Assembly: GCF_000143415.4 (NCBI RefSeq)
Contig: NW_003314261.1
Span: 2,612,904-2,676,903, forward strand
Reading direction: 5' to 3'
DNA from: Selaginella moellendorffii
Taxonomy: Eukaryota; Streptophyta; Lycopodiopsida; Selaginellales; Selaginellaceae
Length of the DNA: 64,000 nt
The translations under genes and the position numbers were made by a program. Each line of letters begins with the position of its first letter. Positions within the stretch are counted from its first letter, which is position 1. A model generated the notes under the pieces. It saw only the letters and a program-made list of their open reading frames with translations. It searched no databases and had not been told where the DNA came from. Of the stretch, positions 33,806-47,733 are shown piece by piece.

Positions 33806-35457
33806 GATCCAGGATCAGAAACCCACCAAGGCAGTACTGATCCAGAATCAATCAATCAACCTGGAACACATCCATGGATGGAGCTTAGATCTTCCTCCAT
33901 ATGGCTGCTAGAAAACAAAGATCAGTGGAAGAAAGAGAGTCTTTTCAAAGAGGAGTCATTGGGAAGAGCAAATTGAGGCTCAATTTATGGATAGTGACCA
34001 AACCTTGAGTTTTGGAGGAAACCATGACATAAACATTGGGCTTTGACTTGGATGCATGAGTCCACACAAATGACAATCTTTCTATTCCTATTCCTTCCTC
34101 TTTTTTAAAGCAACAGATGGAAGGAGATTGTAGCAGCTGAGGAGTGGAGTCAAGTTGCTTCTAGCTTTAGCTTGGATGATGATGAGAAGTATCTAGCAAG
34201 GATGTTTACAACAAGGAGAGTTGAAAAGGTTTGTCACATGTGGAATTGGTATATTATCTACCCTAACCCTAATTGATGGATTTTAATTTTTAGCTCAAAG
34301 TTTTTTTTTGTTTAAGTGAAGGCTAGTTTATTTTTGGCTCTTTTTACTAATAAAATTAACTAAAGATAATTCTGTTTAATCAATCATATAGATATGTCAA
34401 ATTTTGATTGTGCTATGGATGTTGTTCAGTTGTCACCCCCTGAGGATATGTCAACAGAAACAAATTATTATGAAGGTTTGGTTTTTCTCTTTATTCTTTA
34501 GTATTTCTTGATTTATTTCTTTTTGGTTTTGTAGTTTCACAAGCAAAGAGGACAAAGCTGACCATCCTAAAAGCCACTATTGCATCACTTAACTTTGAAA
34601 AAGTAAATTCAACCAAGATTCTTGAGTTGAAGATTTTATCTATGTATGGTTTTGAAATCCTTTTTTTTCTGTAGTTTTGATTTACTTTTTGCCTAGGTAT
34701 GGAACTTATATAGTTCATCTTGCACAGAACACTCTATGAAGTGCAAAATACTTAATTTATATAATGGATTGTATAGATATGCATGGCTTGCAAACTTTAA
34801 CTATATATAGTGATTCATCTATGTGTGTGTGATTATATAATAAATTTATGGTTGGCAAATGTTTCTCACTTACAAGATTTGTAATTTAAAAAAAAAATTA
34901 ACAAGATTGTAATTATCTCACTTCAAATGGATTGAATGATAGAAAAACCTAATTTACCACCATGGAAGTTCAGAAAAGTTCTTTATATTACAGATTCTTC
35001 TATCATTCAAATTATAAATGATTTTGATGTTAAACTAAGATTACAGCCAACTAAAGCCAACTTCATCTTTAATGGCTACTAGAGTTTATCCACAAGCTAT
35101 ACATGCTGTTATAATCAACATTGGTGTTTTTCCTAAAATAAAGATTGTTTTTTCTTATAAGGACATAACTATGGTAATGTTTTTTCCTATTTAATTTTCT
35201 ATTTCTAAGATATTTTTCACAGCCCTTTATGCATCTAGAGTGTGAAGAGCAGTATCATCATATTGTACCAGATTTATATGCTGGATACATGCCAAAGTTT
35301 TTATTTTTTAATATTATGAAAAGCATGAGTGTGTCAGGTGATTTAGCAACACTTGGAAGTACTTTATTTTTGCTACTAGTTGATTCAAACAAAATTCAGA
35401 GGCTCAATGAAGTTTATAGAAACACACCGTGGGCTCACTTCTAAAGACACCACCCAT
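33806..35457. other. Spacer with exon-like fragments of unknown origin
   Basis: Three pieces look like exons bounded by splice-like signals: ~34391-34473 (reads DMSNFDCAMDVVQLSPPEDM...), ~34535-34646 (after tttgtag; reads SQAKRTKLTILKATIASLNF...) and 35222-35444 (after ttttcacag; reads PFMHLECEEQYHHIVPDLYA..., ends TAA). I do not recognise the protein. They directly precede a Helitron-type relic, so they may be captured gene fragments, or parts of an unannotated gene. The rest is AT-rich. Confidence 0.3.
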
Positions 35458-36940
35458 GGAAAAATAATTTTAAAATCTATGAACTTACTGAAATAATGAG
35501 GCAAAAATATTATATAATCTTTATAAAAGATTTAAATAAAATAAAAATAGGAGAACAAACAGATAAGAAGCTAGAATAACAAATCATCACAGATACATAT
35601 AACACAAATATTATTCTATATTTGCAACTAATGAACAAGTAAAAGAACATAATGAAAAATAATACAACACATACAAGGTAAAGATATAATTATAGAAGCA
35701 TAAGACAAATATGGAAATTTCTGTCCTATATATTTCACACTGCCAGATGACACAAGAAAAACACAAGGAGTACATAAAATATTACATTTTAAAAGAAAAT
35801 GGCAATTGAAATAACACAAAATATAGCAACAGAAGATGGATTAATAAATGGAGCAGATGGAGTATTACAAGATGTAACCCAGATTGAAGAAGAACAAATA
35901 ATGTGGATAGAATTCCCAAATATAAAAACAGGTGAAAAATCAAGAGCTAAAGAAAACATAATAATAAAGAAAAATAATGAAAAAACTGGACACCAATAAA
36001 AAAAACTAACAAGAATAATAAATATTACTAAAAATATAAATTATGTTATAAGTAGAACCCAATTTCCAGTACAACCATGTGCAGGAAGAACAATACATAG
36101 AACACAAGGATCAACAGTTATGCAATTAAGATATGACCCATATAAAATAAAATATCCAGAACAAGCATATACAGCATTATCAAGAGCATAAACACTAAAA
36201 GGTAGACATTTATATAGACCAAATGAACATAAACATATTAAAATCAATAAAGATGCAGTTAAGGAAATAATAAGAATGACAGCAGAAGCACCATGGCAAA
36301 TTGATTTAATAGATTTACAAGAAGAAAAAATAGCTAACCAAATAATTATACAAATTTTAAATACAAGATCTATTACTGCACATCAAGAAGATATAAAGAG
36401 TGATTCACATTTATTAACATCCGATATAATATGTATGCAAGAAGTAAGAACCCAAAAACATGAGGATTTATATTTTAATAAATATAAATCATATATACAT
36501 GAACAACCCCCACATATAGCAATATTGCATACAAATGACTACAAATCAGAAATAGTAGAACATTTTAAAACAGAAATAATGGCAATGTCATATATATCAC
36601 TAGAATTTTTTTTAAAAAATTACAGATAATAAATTTACATAAAAAATCTGGAACAAATATACAAATATTCATAAAACAACTACAAAAATATATACAGAAA
36701 ATATATATAAAAAACCATTAATAATTACAGAAGATTTTAATATTGACTACCAAAAAGAAGAAGCAAAACCACTTCAAATAGTAATGGAGAAAGAAGGATA
36801 CATATAAATAATAAAACACAATACACGTAATAATAAATAATAGATCATATATGGATAAAAGATATAATATATACAAAAGCAGGAATTGCATATTGGACAG
36901 ATCATAACAAATTATATATCGTAATAAAAAATATTTAAAA
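35458..36940 (+). pseudogene. Helentron-type relic: PIF1-like helicase C-terminus plus EN endonuclease
   Basis: Plus-strand frames, very AT-rich and broken by stops, read in order: WKNNFKIYELTEIMRQK...IGEQTDKKLE (35458-35577), MAIEITQNIATEDGLINGAD (35799 on), YVISRTQFPVQPCAGRTIHRTQGSTV and YTALSRA (36040-36190), typical PIF1-like helicase motifs of Helitron Rep-helicases. Next comes ILNTRSI..ICMQEVRTQ (36345-36460), LIITEDFNID (~36717) and WTDHN (~36895), the catalytic pattern of an endonuclease/exonuclease/phosphatase (EN) domain. A helicase followed by EN is the layout of Helentron elements. Element ends could not be fixed. Confidence 0.65.
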
Positions 36941-37143
36941 ACAAAAGCAAGCCAAGCGTTGCTACAACACAATGCACAGCAATTTTATTCTTTCATTATT
37001 TTAAAATAAATAATAGAGGTTCTTTTATTCTTGTTCTTCTTCTTATTTAGAAATGAATACTTGGCCTAGTATATAAAATTCCAAATTTCCACATGAATTT
37101 CTTAAAGCTGTTAAAATGTGTCAGACACATTTAATTTAGTAGA

Positions 37144-37629
37144 ATGGACTTTCATCTTTCTCTCATTGTTATGCTTTTGATTGCTTTGGTGAAAGCACAG
37201 GTCTTTTTGAATGAGTTTAATTTTTTTTCTATAACAAAACTATTCCCAAAATCTTATTTGGCTCAGGATTGTGGCTTCTTCTCCAGGACGTGTGGGAGCT
37301 ATCAAATTACAAGGCTTGGTTACTTTTGGGCTACTTGCTTCAGAGAAAATCGAGCCTACTCAGTGAATTGGTATATCATTCTCAACTATTACGTAGAAAA
37401 TGTGAATGGAGAGCTCAAACCCGGTGGCTCAGGCTTTGCACAAACATGTGATGGCCTACAAATCGTAAAATTTGACACTGAATCTTCAGATCCCAACCAC
37501 AGAAGGACAGGAATTGGAGGCTATTGCAAAGATTTCAATGGAACCCAAAACTGGTCACAATTTGATGTGGATTCCCATGTAATGAATAAGGATGGGTATC
37601 TTAAATGGTGTGGTCCTTGGACATGGTAA
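37144..37629 (+). CDS. Secreted cyanovirin-N homology (CVNH) domain lectin
   Basis: Open frame of 161 aa: signal peptide MDFHLSLIVMLLIALVKAQ, then a CVNH pair: repeat 1 (CGFFSRTCGSYQI ... VENVNGELK) and repeat 2 (GFAQTCDGLQIVKF ... DVDSHVMNKDGYLKW), each with the two-Cys pattern and the characteristic (S/D)xDxxxxNxDGxLxW end. Codons between signal peptide and domain (37201-37266) form a T-rich 66-nt segment starting gt and ending ctcag; it may be an intron, giving 139 aa and a direct Gln-Asp-Cys join. The donor gtcttt is weak, so both readings are possible. CVNH proteins bind high-mannose glycans. They occur in cyanobacteria, filamentous fungi and some ferns. A decayed duplicate lies at 32399-32830. 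Confidence 0.75.
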   Translation: MDFHLSLIVMLLIALVKAQVFLNEFNFFSITKLFPKSYLAQDCGFFSRTCGSYQITRLGYFWATCFRENRAYSVNWYIILNYYVENVNGELKPGGSGFAQTCDGLQIVKFDTESSDPNHRRTGIGGYCKDFNGTQNWSQFDVDSHVMNKDGYLKWCGPWTW

Positions 37630-37795
37630 TAGAAAGCCTTTTTTTTTAAGCTTCGCGCTACGTGCATATATTAGGGCTTGCCACTTAATTCTTGGTATTG
37701 CAGATGGGCGGAATGCACGACGCCTTTGTGCTTGTCTGCTCCTCCGGGCAAGTAATCAAACAATATTTCGTGTAGATTTGAGCTAGACCGCTGAA

Positions 37796-39907
<2,112 letters not shown>

Positions 39908-40280
39908 AAATTCACAATATCTAATTCTATTTGAAACGTTCCACTTAGCCTAGAGCAAAAGAGATGTTGTGTTTGTGCGAGAATCCCATTACAATGCTGG
40001 TACTGTAAGTTTCTATTCTTGTATTCTTCTATAGTCAATCTCATCCGTAGGGCTAGCTCCACGATCTCTTCCAGTGCTACCATCCAGTGCTAGGATGAGA
40101 GTTGGAGAAAATCTCCATTTGATGCTTTTCAAAATTGGAATTCCCGCAATTTTTCTCTTTTAGGGTTCCTGTGCTTGAGGTTAGGTTCCGTATGCAATTG
40201 GGGGCTGCGATCTTGGAGCGCTGCCGTGATCTCCTGCGCATCGCCTGGATCGTCTGGCGCCCACATTGCAAGATGATGAG
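39908..40280. other. Spacer between GH1 copy 1 and P4-ATPase
   Basis: 373 bp with the 3' region of the beta-glucosidase and the promoter/5' leader of the P4-ATPase. No other feature was recognised. Confidence 0.5.
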
Positions 40281-43200
40281 ATGATGCAGCGGGTAAGTAC
40301 TGCGCTCTTCCTCCTTGATTCTGCGCCGTGCTGAGGACGAAACCGCTGCCAGAGAAAGAAGAAGAGACTGCGAGTGATTCATGTCCACACCACTGAGAGC
40401 TCGCGTGCCAATGCTCTGGATTCCAAAGAGTAAGTTTTACCTCCGTGGCTTCTTTTCGTGGTTAAGGGGCATCGCTTCTTTGGCAGGTTTTGCTCAAACC
40501 GGATTGTTACGTCGAAGTACACGCTCACTTCGTTTCTCCCACGCGTTTTATACCGGCAGTTTAGCAGGGCATCGAATTTGTATTTTCTTCTCATTGCGGT
40601 GCTCGAGCTGATTCCTGGCCTCTCCGCGAGCAGCTGGATCACTACGATTGTTCCATTTCTGTTTTTACTCTGCCTTCATGCTACCAACGAAGGGATTGAA
40701 GACGTGAAGCAGCACCATTCTGATAATCAGGTAGAAAGAAATGCTTCTCTTTCTTTTCTTATTTCTTAGTTCCTTTGATTGACTGACTCAGATCAATTCG
40801 AGGACGTCGGAAGTTCTTGTAGGGGACGTGTTTGTACCGGCCGAATGGAGCGATATCATTGTGGGAGATGTCATTCGCGTAAGAAACAATTGCGAGTTCC
40901 CGGCTGACATCGTTCTTCTGTTCTCGTCGGATCTTCAAGGTATCGCTTGTTTTATCTATTCAAGCACGAAACTAAGTATTTATGTTTTTTCCCTCTCGTC
41001 TTCAAACCGAAGGTATTGCTCATGAAGAAACAGCAAGCCTCGATGGGGAAACGTTTCTCAAGTTGAAGAACGCGTTCTACAGGTCTAGATCTTCGAATCC
41101 CGAAGACGATGATATGTCGCTTCTTGCGTTAACGGCTTTGAAGATTAAGTGTGAGCTCCCCAATAATCGGCTGTATGAGTTTGATGGCGCTATCTCCCTC
41201 CAGGTGTGAGCCTATTGTTTACTAGTTTTCAGACACTGGCATCCTTTTTCATATATCAGGGTCAGGGACTAATGGCTCTCGACGACAGTCAATTGTTGCT
41301 GCGAGGTGCGACACTGCGCAACACGCATTGGATTATTGGTGCAGTAGTGTATACGGGTGAAGATACAAAGTGCATGCTGAACACGATTCCATCTCGAACG
41401 AAGGTTCAGTCCTCTTTGTTTTCTTCCTTTTATTTCTCACCAGCTGACGTTGCAGATTTCTCAACTGGAATATAACTTAAACTTCCTAGTGATGATTATG
41501 TTTGTTATTCAAGTGGCGATTTGCATTGGTCTAGCTGTCGGTGAGGCTATGTGGCTCAAAAAGCAGTCGAATCCATACTATCTTAAAGAACGTAGTCAAT
41601 CCAACCTCGGTAGAGTTATTGGACAAATATTTCGGTGAGTGCTTTTCTTTCACTCCGTGACTTAATCTTTGATGTGAACATCTTGTAGGTTCGTTTTGCA
41701 GATTCATTGCGCTGCTAAATCAGCTCATTCCAATTTCTTTGTATATTACACTCGAGCTGGTTAAAGTCGTTCAATGCTACTTTATCCAGAAGGACATACA
41801 CATGTATCATGAGCAATCGGACAATCCAGCCCAAACACGAACTATGAACCTTGTTGAAGAGCTTGGTCAGGTACAGAATTGCTACCATATTTCAGATTGC
41901 ATTGCACTTCACTGACTGGTGCAGGTAGATTACGTTCTGTCTGATAAAACTGGCACATTAACTCAGAACGTCATGGCTTTCGTGCGGTGTTCTATTGGTG
42001 GTGTTATATATGGAGATTCAATTGATGAGGACGAGCCTGTTACAGATCCACGTCAAGCAATACATACTGTTGCTCGAGATTATAATCTTCAAGAAGCTCT
42101 TCACCAGGAGAATCATCATGGCCTGCAATGCAGACTGTTTTTTCTACATCTTGCTATTTGCCATCAAGCTGTCCCTGAAGGTGATTCTGGCTCCGGCGGT
42201 ATCATATACCAGGCTGCATCACCAGACGAAGAAGCTCTTGTGAATGTGTGGTTCCGCAAAAGAATATATTTCAGGCCTTCTAATAGTTGTAAGATGCAGG
42301 GAGCAGCTGTATGCGGATATCGCCTTTTGGATCGAACGCCAAATGAAATTGTTGTCAGTTGTGAGGTAAATTCTGTAAGCTCATTTGCATCTTCGTGTAT
42401 AAGATCTTCCATGTGTGCAGGATACCGGTTTTGAAAAGCAAACCGTTTTGGCAGTCTTAGAGTTTACGAGTGACAGGAAACGAATGAGCATAATCTGCAA
42501 AGACTCCAGTGGGAGGTAAAAGAATTAATATTATTTTTCTGTTTCGTCAACTGACATGGTCTTGTTGTCTCAGGATTAAACTGTTTTGCAAAGGTGCCGA
42601 CACAGTCGTAATGAAAAGACTGTCAAAGAACCAGGATGCCTCTATTGAAACCACGGTAGAGCATTTGGAGAAATTCGCGTGTTCTGGTTATCGAACCCTT
42701 TGTATTGCACAGCGCGAGGTACATCTGTGCACATTTGGACTACTCATGTGATAGTGTTTCCACCGCAGCTGGACCATTCAGAGTACGACCACTGGGCAGC
42801 ACGTTTTCTCGCAGCCAGTGTAGCCCTGGACGAACGAGAAGAAAAACTTGCGTTACTTGCAGACTCTATTGAGCGCGAATTGGTACATTCTTTGGACATG
42901 GATTTGTCGTGATAGTTTTATTATTATGGCAGACAGGTCCTTTTGGGTGTTACCGCTGTGGAAGATAAGCTTCAGGACGGAGTCTCTGAAACTGTGACAC
43001 TTCTTGCTCATTCTGGGATTAAGATATGGGTAAGTGATTTCCTGTAAGAAGTAACAGATGGCGAAGAACGATTCATGCAGGTGCTTACTGGCGACAAGCT
43101 CGAAACGGCAGTTTCCATCGGTCTCACGTCCAACTTGCTGGTGGAATCCATACACATGTTTCTCTTATCTGAGAAATGCTGCAAATCCATTCCGCAAATG

Positions 43201-44870
43201 CTGACTAATATGTTGGAAGAAGCTCAAAAAAACGCGCAGGCAGTGGGTGAGTACGTTGGAGAGCCTTGCTACATAGCCTCATTGTTTTCTCTCTGCTTCA
43301 GATAGTACATATATGGCAGTAGTGATTGAAGGCGATTCGTTGGCTGTAGCTCTGGAAGAAGATAACAAGCTGGTCTTTCTGGAGTTGTGCCAATTATGCC
43401 GGACAGTCATTTGCTGTCGTGTTAGCCCAATCCAGAAAGCGAAGGTATGTAGTTTTTCAAGCTTTCTGTTGTTCTAAATCATTTTTCTTTCTCTTTTTCG
43501 TTTTTTTCCCGAAGGTTGTAAAAATCTTACGGGAGCACGGGGCTGTAACATTGGCTATTGGAGATGGCGCGAACGACATGGCCATGCTTCAAGAGGCTGA
43601 TATAGGCGTAGGCATTTGTGGCCGGCAAGTTATGACCGCTGTTTATGCAAGTAACTACGCTATTGCCCAGTTTCGCTACCTTGCAAGGCTGCTGCTCGTT
43701 CATGGTCGCTGGTAAGCTCATGCTGTCATTTTCGTTAGAAAAACACGTTTTCACAGGTCTTACAAACGTAACCGCGACTCGATCATGTATGCTTTCTACA
43801 AGAATATTGTATACGTTGCTGGCAACTGCTATATAGCATTCTACTCCGGCTATTCGGGCCAGCCTCTTTACAACATATTCCTCATATCGACGTACAACTT
43901 GTTTTGGACGTCTCTACCGACAATTGCATACGCTATCCTCAACAAGGATATTTGCGAGACAACGATACTGAACAATCCTCAACTTTATCACGAAACTCAA
44001 AAGGATCGGACGTGGAAGTTTTTCAGAAGTTTCTGCCTCTGGTTTATTGCGGCGCTTTGGCACTCGTTGATAGTTTTCTTCTACCCGAGCTCAGGGATTC
44101 CTCTCGGGTCAGTGCACCGATTATTTATTTTTTTATTTGTTTGTTACTTTAGCTCACAATGTCGGTTTTCTAGCAGGAAAGGCAGGCGAGGGGGGCTTGC
44201 AAACATTGGGACAACCTCTTACTCAATGGCGGTGTTTATTGTCAACATAAAGCTAGCGACGCGCATGAACTTCTTCCCATGGGTCTCACACGCAGTTCTC
44301 TGGGGTGTTTCAATCGGTTTATGGCTCCTGTTTGCGTTCGTGCTCTCCTTCTTCTGGCGGAGATGGCAAGCCTTTGCCGAGTTGAGTGGCATTGGTTCAG
44401 AGCTGGTTGGCAGCGTAAAGTTTTGGTTCGTTCTTCTTCTTGGCTGTGGAACAGCGCTGCTACCGGATATGATCATGTCCGTCTTTCGGAGGCATTTCTT
44501 CCCACGGGATCACGAGATTATACAAGAGATGGAGCATGGCTGGCGGAGCGGTGTCCTGAAGAAGGCGTCTAGGAGAGTTGTGGAGCAAGTTACACGGAGC
44601 TTGACTGTCCGAGCTGTGTCACTCCCGCAAGCAATAATGCAGCAAGTGGAGCAGGCAAGGCAGCTATCTCACAACAGGACAGTCAAGTTGGAGAGCTCTA
44701 TGGAATCCGAACCACCACCCCGAAGAATAACGTGGAGAGATGTTTTATCTGAGAAAGAGATTGAAGACATTGATATTCCAGAAACACTCAACAGGTATGG
44801 AAAGCGTAGGAGCAGCGGGTTCCAAGTTGTCCGAAAGTTCTCTGACGATGAAGGGGAAGATCAAGATTAA
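40281..44870 (+). CDS. P4-type ATPase (phospholipid flippase, ALA family)
   Basis: Eighteen exons close in phase to 1201 aa: 40281-40292, 40353-40429, 40487-40730, 40792-40939, 41013-41203, 41260-41403, 41456-41634, 41702-41870, 41925-42365, 42421-42515, 42574-42718, 42769-42882, 42937-43029, 43081-43246, 43302-43444, 43515-43711, 43757-44107, 44174-44870. Phosphorylation site DKTGTLT (Asp ~395), A-domain LDGET (~res 170), the P4 signature PISLYITLE in helix 4, ATP-site KGAD, hinge GDGANDMA, ten membrane helices, and a basic C-terminal tail. In the A-domain, LDGETN has become LDGETF. It moves phospholipids to the cytosolic leaflet and usually needs an ALIS/CDC50 partner. The first coding exon is only four codons, and intron 17 has a weak donor gtcagt. 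The stop lies 8 bp from the stop of VTC2. Confidence 0.92.
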
Positions 44871-44878
44871 TAGACAAA

Positions 44879-46365
44879 TTATTTGCATATAATATTTTTC
44901 ACGTCCTGAAAGTCAGGATCTGAAAGAGAAACTTCAGCGAGTAAAGCGGTGACGAATTCTTCTGTTGCATGCTCGTAGTCTTCTTTCCTCTTCAGCACAA
45001 TATGCCCGCCAATTTCCCAGGCCGCTGGATTGACTTGAGTGTCCAAAACCTTCTGGGAGACTTGGTGTAACGCTTGCTTTCGTGCAAAACACTGACGTAT
45101 ATGTTAAAAAAGACTAACTTTTAAACTTCATACCTGTGGAAATAAGAAGACCCGTGTTCCACAGTCACATATCAATAGATTGAAGGGTATATTTCGGAGC
45201 TCCAATTCCTGACACGTACTTGCAACTGATATTGCAATCTCGTTTAGATCCATACTTTCATAAACAACTCCTTTAACAGGATAATCAACCAATTCAGATA
45301 TCCTCAAGGAAGATTTAAGACTCCCTTTGTTAATTCGTGTAATAGATGCACACTCCACAGGAAATGGGTATGCAAGATAGTAAGCCTGTAAATCAATCTT
45401 GTAAATTTAACCTTTTGAAAATTATTATACCTGAAAGTGAAGGTGATTTATAGTTGCAAAAGCACCAAGACTATTATATCCAACTCGAAAGTATGGACAA
45501 TCCACCTCCGCAGTAAAATAAAGAGCCAATAAAAGATCATTTGCACAGAGTCGTTGAGGAACAAAATCGAAAAGACGAGGTACAAGTAAAACATGTCCAT
45601 ACTCAATAGGACTTACCTGGAAATTTATAATATATGATTAGTAATGTTTTATAACAATCCATTAAAACTTACGTTTATAAGCACGAAATCAGGTGATGAT
45701 AGGATAGGAGTAATATCATAATACCCAGCTTCCTCACCTTCTCCAAATTGAAATAGTACCTCGTTGCGATTAACTTTAGAAAAGTTGAATTTTTTGGGAT
45801 CAAATTCTTGAAGAACTTGATCCACTCGAAATTCTGTTAGTCGCTTTTTCAAATGACGACCCTCGTTGAGCTGTGCAATAAATCCATAATTTCCAGAGAG
45901 GACCTAGGAAAATAGCAGATAAATAAAATACTTATACTCTTCACAACAATATACTCACCCGAGACTCACAAGCTGTAACATCGTATCGAAATAATCCCTG
46001 AGATGCACGCTCCTCCCACTATCAAATCCAATTTTAGATCTTCCTAGTTTATGAAAGATATATTCACATACCTTGGACAATAATAATGTGCCTAGAAATG
46101 ATCTTTCAATTGTCGGTGGTGACGATGGAACTTCTTCATCCCCAAGCAGCTGCAGCTCAGTTGTCTTCATCTTCTTCGTATACTTAAACAAAGGAAGATC
46201 AAATCCTAATAACATAGAATAAAACATTAAAAATTGAAATAAAAGGGAAAAAAAATATTAAAAAAACAAACCTGTGAGAAAGCAGCTTTGAAGGCAGTCA
46301 CGGCTGACAGAACCACAATCTTGGTTCACAGATACAACTGTAGGAACTCGCTTAATAGCCAGCAT
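44879..46365 (-). CDS. VTC2: GDP-L-galactose phosphorylase, key step of ascorbate synthesis
   Basis: CDS complement of 46272-46365, 46072-46205, 45959-46018, 45673-45903, 45431-45616, 45134-45385, 44879-45091 (389 aa). Start MLAIKRVPTVVS is the conserved N-terminus. Other signatures: GLFRYDVTACESR, GFIAQLNEGRHLKKRLTEFR, INVSPIEYGHVLLVPR, the HIT-type active site INHLHFQAYYLA (His-x-His), PFNLLICDCGTRVFLFPQ and NPAAWEIGGHIVLKRKEDYE. The enzyme converts GDP-L-galactose to L-galactose 1-phosphate, the committed and rate-controlling step of the Smirnoff-Wheeler vitamin C pathway. The coding sequence is more AT-rich than its neighbours. The leader carries a conserved-looking upstream ORF (46393-46578), 27 nt before the ATG. 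Confidence 0.95.
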
Positions 46366-46392
46366 CTTTAGCCAATAAGATTGAAACCCCCA

Positions 46393-46578
46393 CTATGGTG
46401 CTCCGAGAAGAAGGCCACCACCAGCAAGAAAGGTAAGATCTGAAGGGTGTCCTCCTTCCGAGGGGCTAGCCCCTCGACCACCGTGGCAAGAGAGGGAACT
46501 CAGCAGAGTCTTACAACTGGAAACACTGTGTCCATAACAAATGATGGGGTGTCGACTCAAAAGCTCAATTGAAGCCGT
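46393..46578 (-). promoter_or_regulatory. Conserved upstream ORF (uORF) in the VTC2 leader, non-AUG start
   Basis: On the minus strand an open frame without any ATG runs to TAG at 46393-46395. From the ACG at 46578 it encodes 61 aa containing RHPIICYGHSVSSCKTLL and SCHGGRGASPSEGGHP followed by SDLTFLAGGG. Plant GGP/VTC2 mRNAs are known to carry a peptide uORF that starts at a non-AUG codon (ACG in Arabidopsis) and represses translation when ascorbate is high. This frame has the expected length, non-AUG start, Gly-rich C-terminus and position. Its codons look protein-constrained, unlike the flanks. A TTG also lies in frame at 46587. No intron separates it from the main ATG (46365). Confidence 0.85.
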
Positions 46579-46641
46579 GGTTGTCAAAATTTTGGCACGG
46601 ACTAGCCTTCTTCCAGGCTAGTCAGTGCATAAGAATAAACC

Positions 46642-46753
46642 CTGCAAGAAAAAAAAAAAAAAAAAACAGGAAATGTGATGGAAATCAAATTGGGAGCAAA
46701 CATACCTGCAAGGAAAAAGAAAGGAAATGTGCTGAATTGGGGAGCAACCATAC
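46642..46753 (-). repeat. Duplicated intron-like unit in the VTC2 5' leader
   Basis: Two adjacent units on the minus strand, 46753-46706 (48 nt) and 46705-46642 (64 nt), both begin gtatg(g/t)ttgctccc and end with a pyrimidine tract and cttgcag. They share cacatttcct in the middle, so they are a tandem duplication. Together they make one 112-nt intron with an internal acceptor/donor pair, or two candidate introns back to back. The coding frame is unaffected. Confidence 0.55.
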
Positions 46754-47030
46754 CTGAATCAAAAGCGTTGGAAGAAGAAAAGCAAAACCTAATCTTTTCC
46801 TATCCAACTAGCTTTATTAAAAAGAAGAAATAAGTGACTGTTTTGCATGCAAAGCTTTGATTTATCCTCTGTTTTTCCATCATGTTGGCTCTAGTGCGGT
46901 GATCTTGAAAGACAAGTGAGAAAACTCAATGATCAACGTCAAAAAGCTTCACAATAATACATGAACTTGAATAGCTTCACTCACCGCGCTTGCCAAAAAC
47001 GCAGTTGAGAATGAGTCACTCCTCCGCTTC

Positions 47031-47696
47031 TCAGTGCTCGCTCCTGCTTGAATGCCGCCTCTTGTTGCTGTAAGACTCCTCGTCCCACCCCCGCTCTCTC
47101 TCTCTTTCCCTCTCCCTGTCCCTGTCCCTGTCCCTGTAATCGCGATCTTTCGAGTCCCTGCTGCTCCTGTCCCTGGAATCGTCCTCCTTCCGCCGCCGGC
47201 TATCTTGATCTCTCGAGCTCGGCTTGCCACTTTCTCCGCCGCCACCGCCACCACCACCGTCGTCGTCCCCTGTCTCCTCCTCAAACCTCTCGCCGCCTTC
47301 TTCGCCACCGTTCCAACCGGACCCCTGCATTCCAACGCCCCAGCCTCGAGAGTGGTCGCCACCCCCGCTACTCCCCATCCCCCGGCCAAAAAACGCTGGA
47401 TTAACGTGAGGAGGAACGCCAGGAAATGGCATTGGATAGCCCCCACGCATGAAGCCACCCATGCCGTACATGCCCGGCCGCATCGGGGGCCCGAAGGAGG
47501 GATCATACGGGCCTCCCATCATGGGGAGTTGTCCGAACTGGTCGCTGCCTCCGCCTCGGCCGAACTGGTCACCCCCTCCCCCTCCTCGTCCTCGTCCTCT
47601 CCCACGGCCTGGTGCATAGCAAGGGAGCTTGGAATTAAGAAAAAAGAAAATTCGCAGCTAGCTACAGAAAAGCGACACTGCTAACTCGACTCAAGA

Positions 47697-47733
<37 letters not shown>

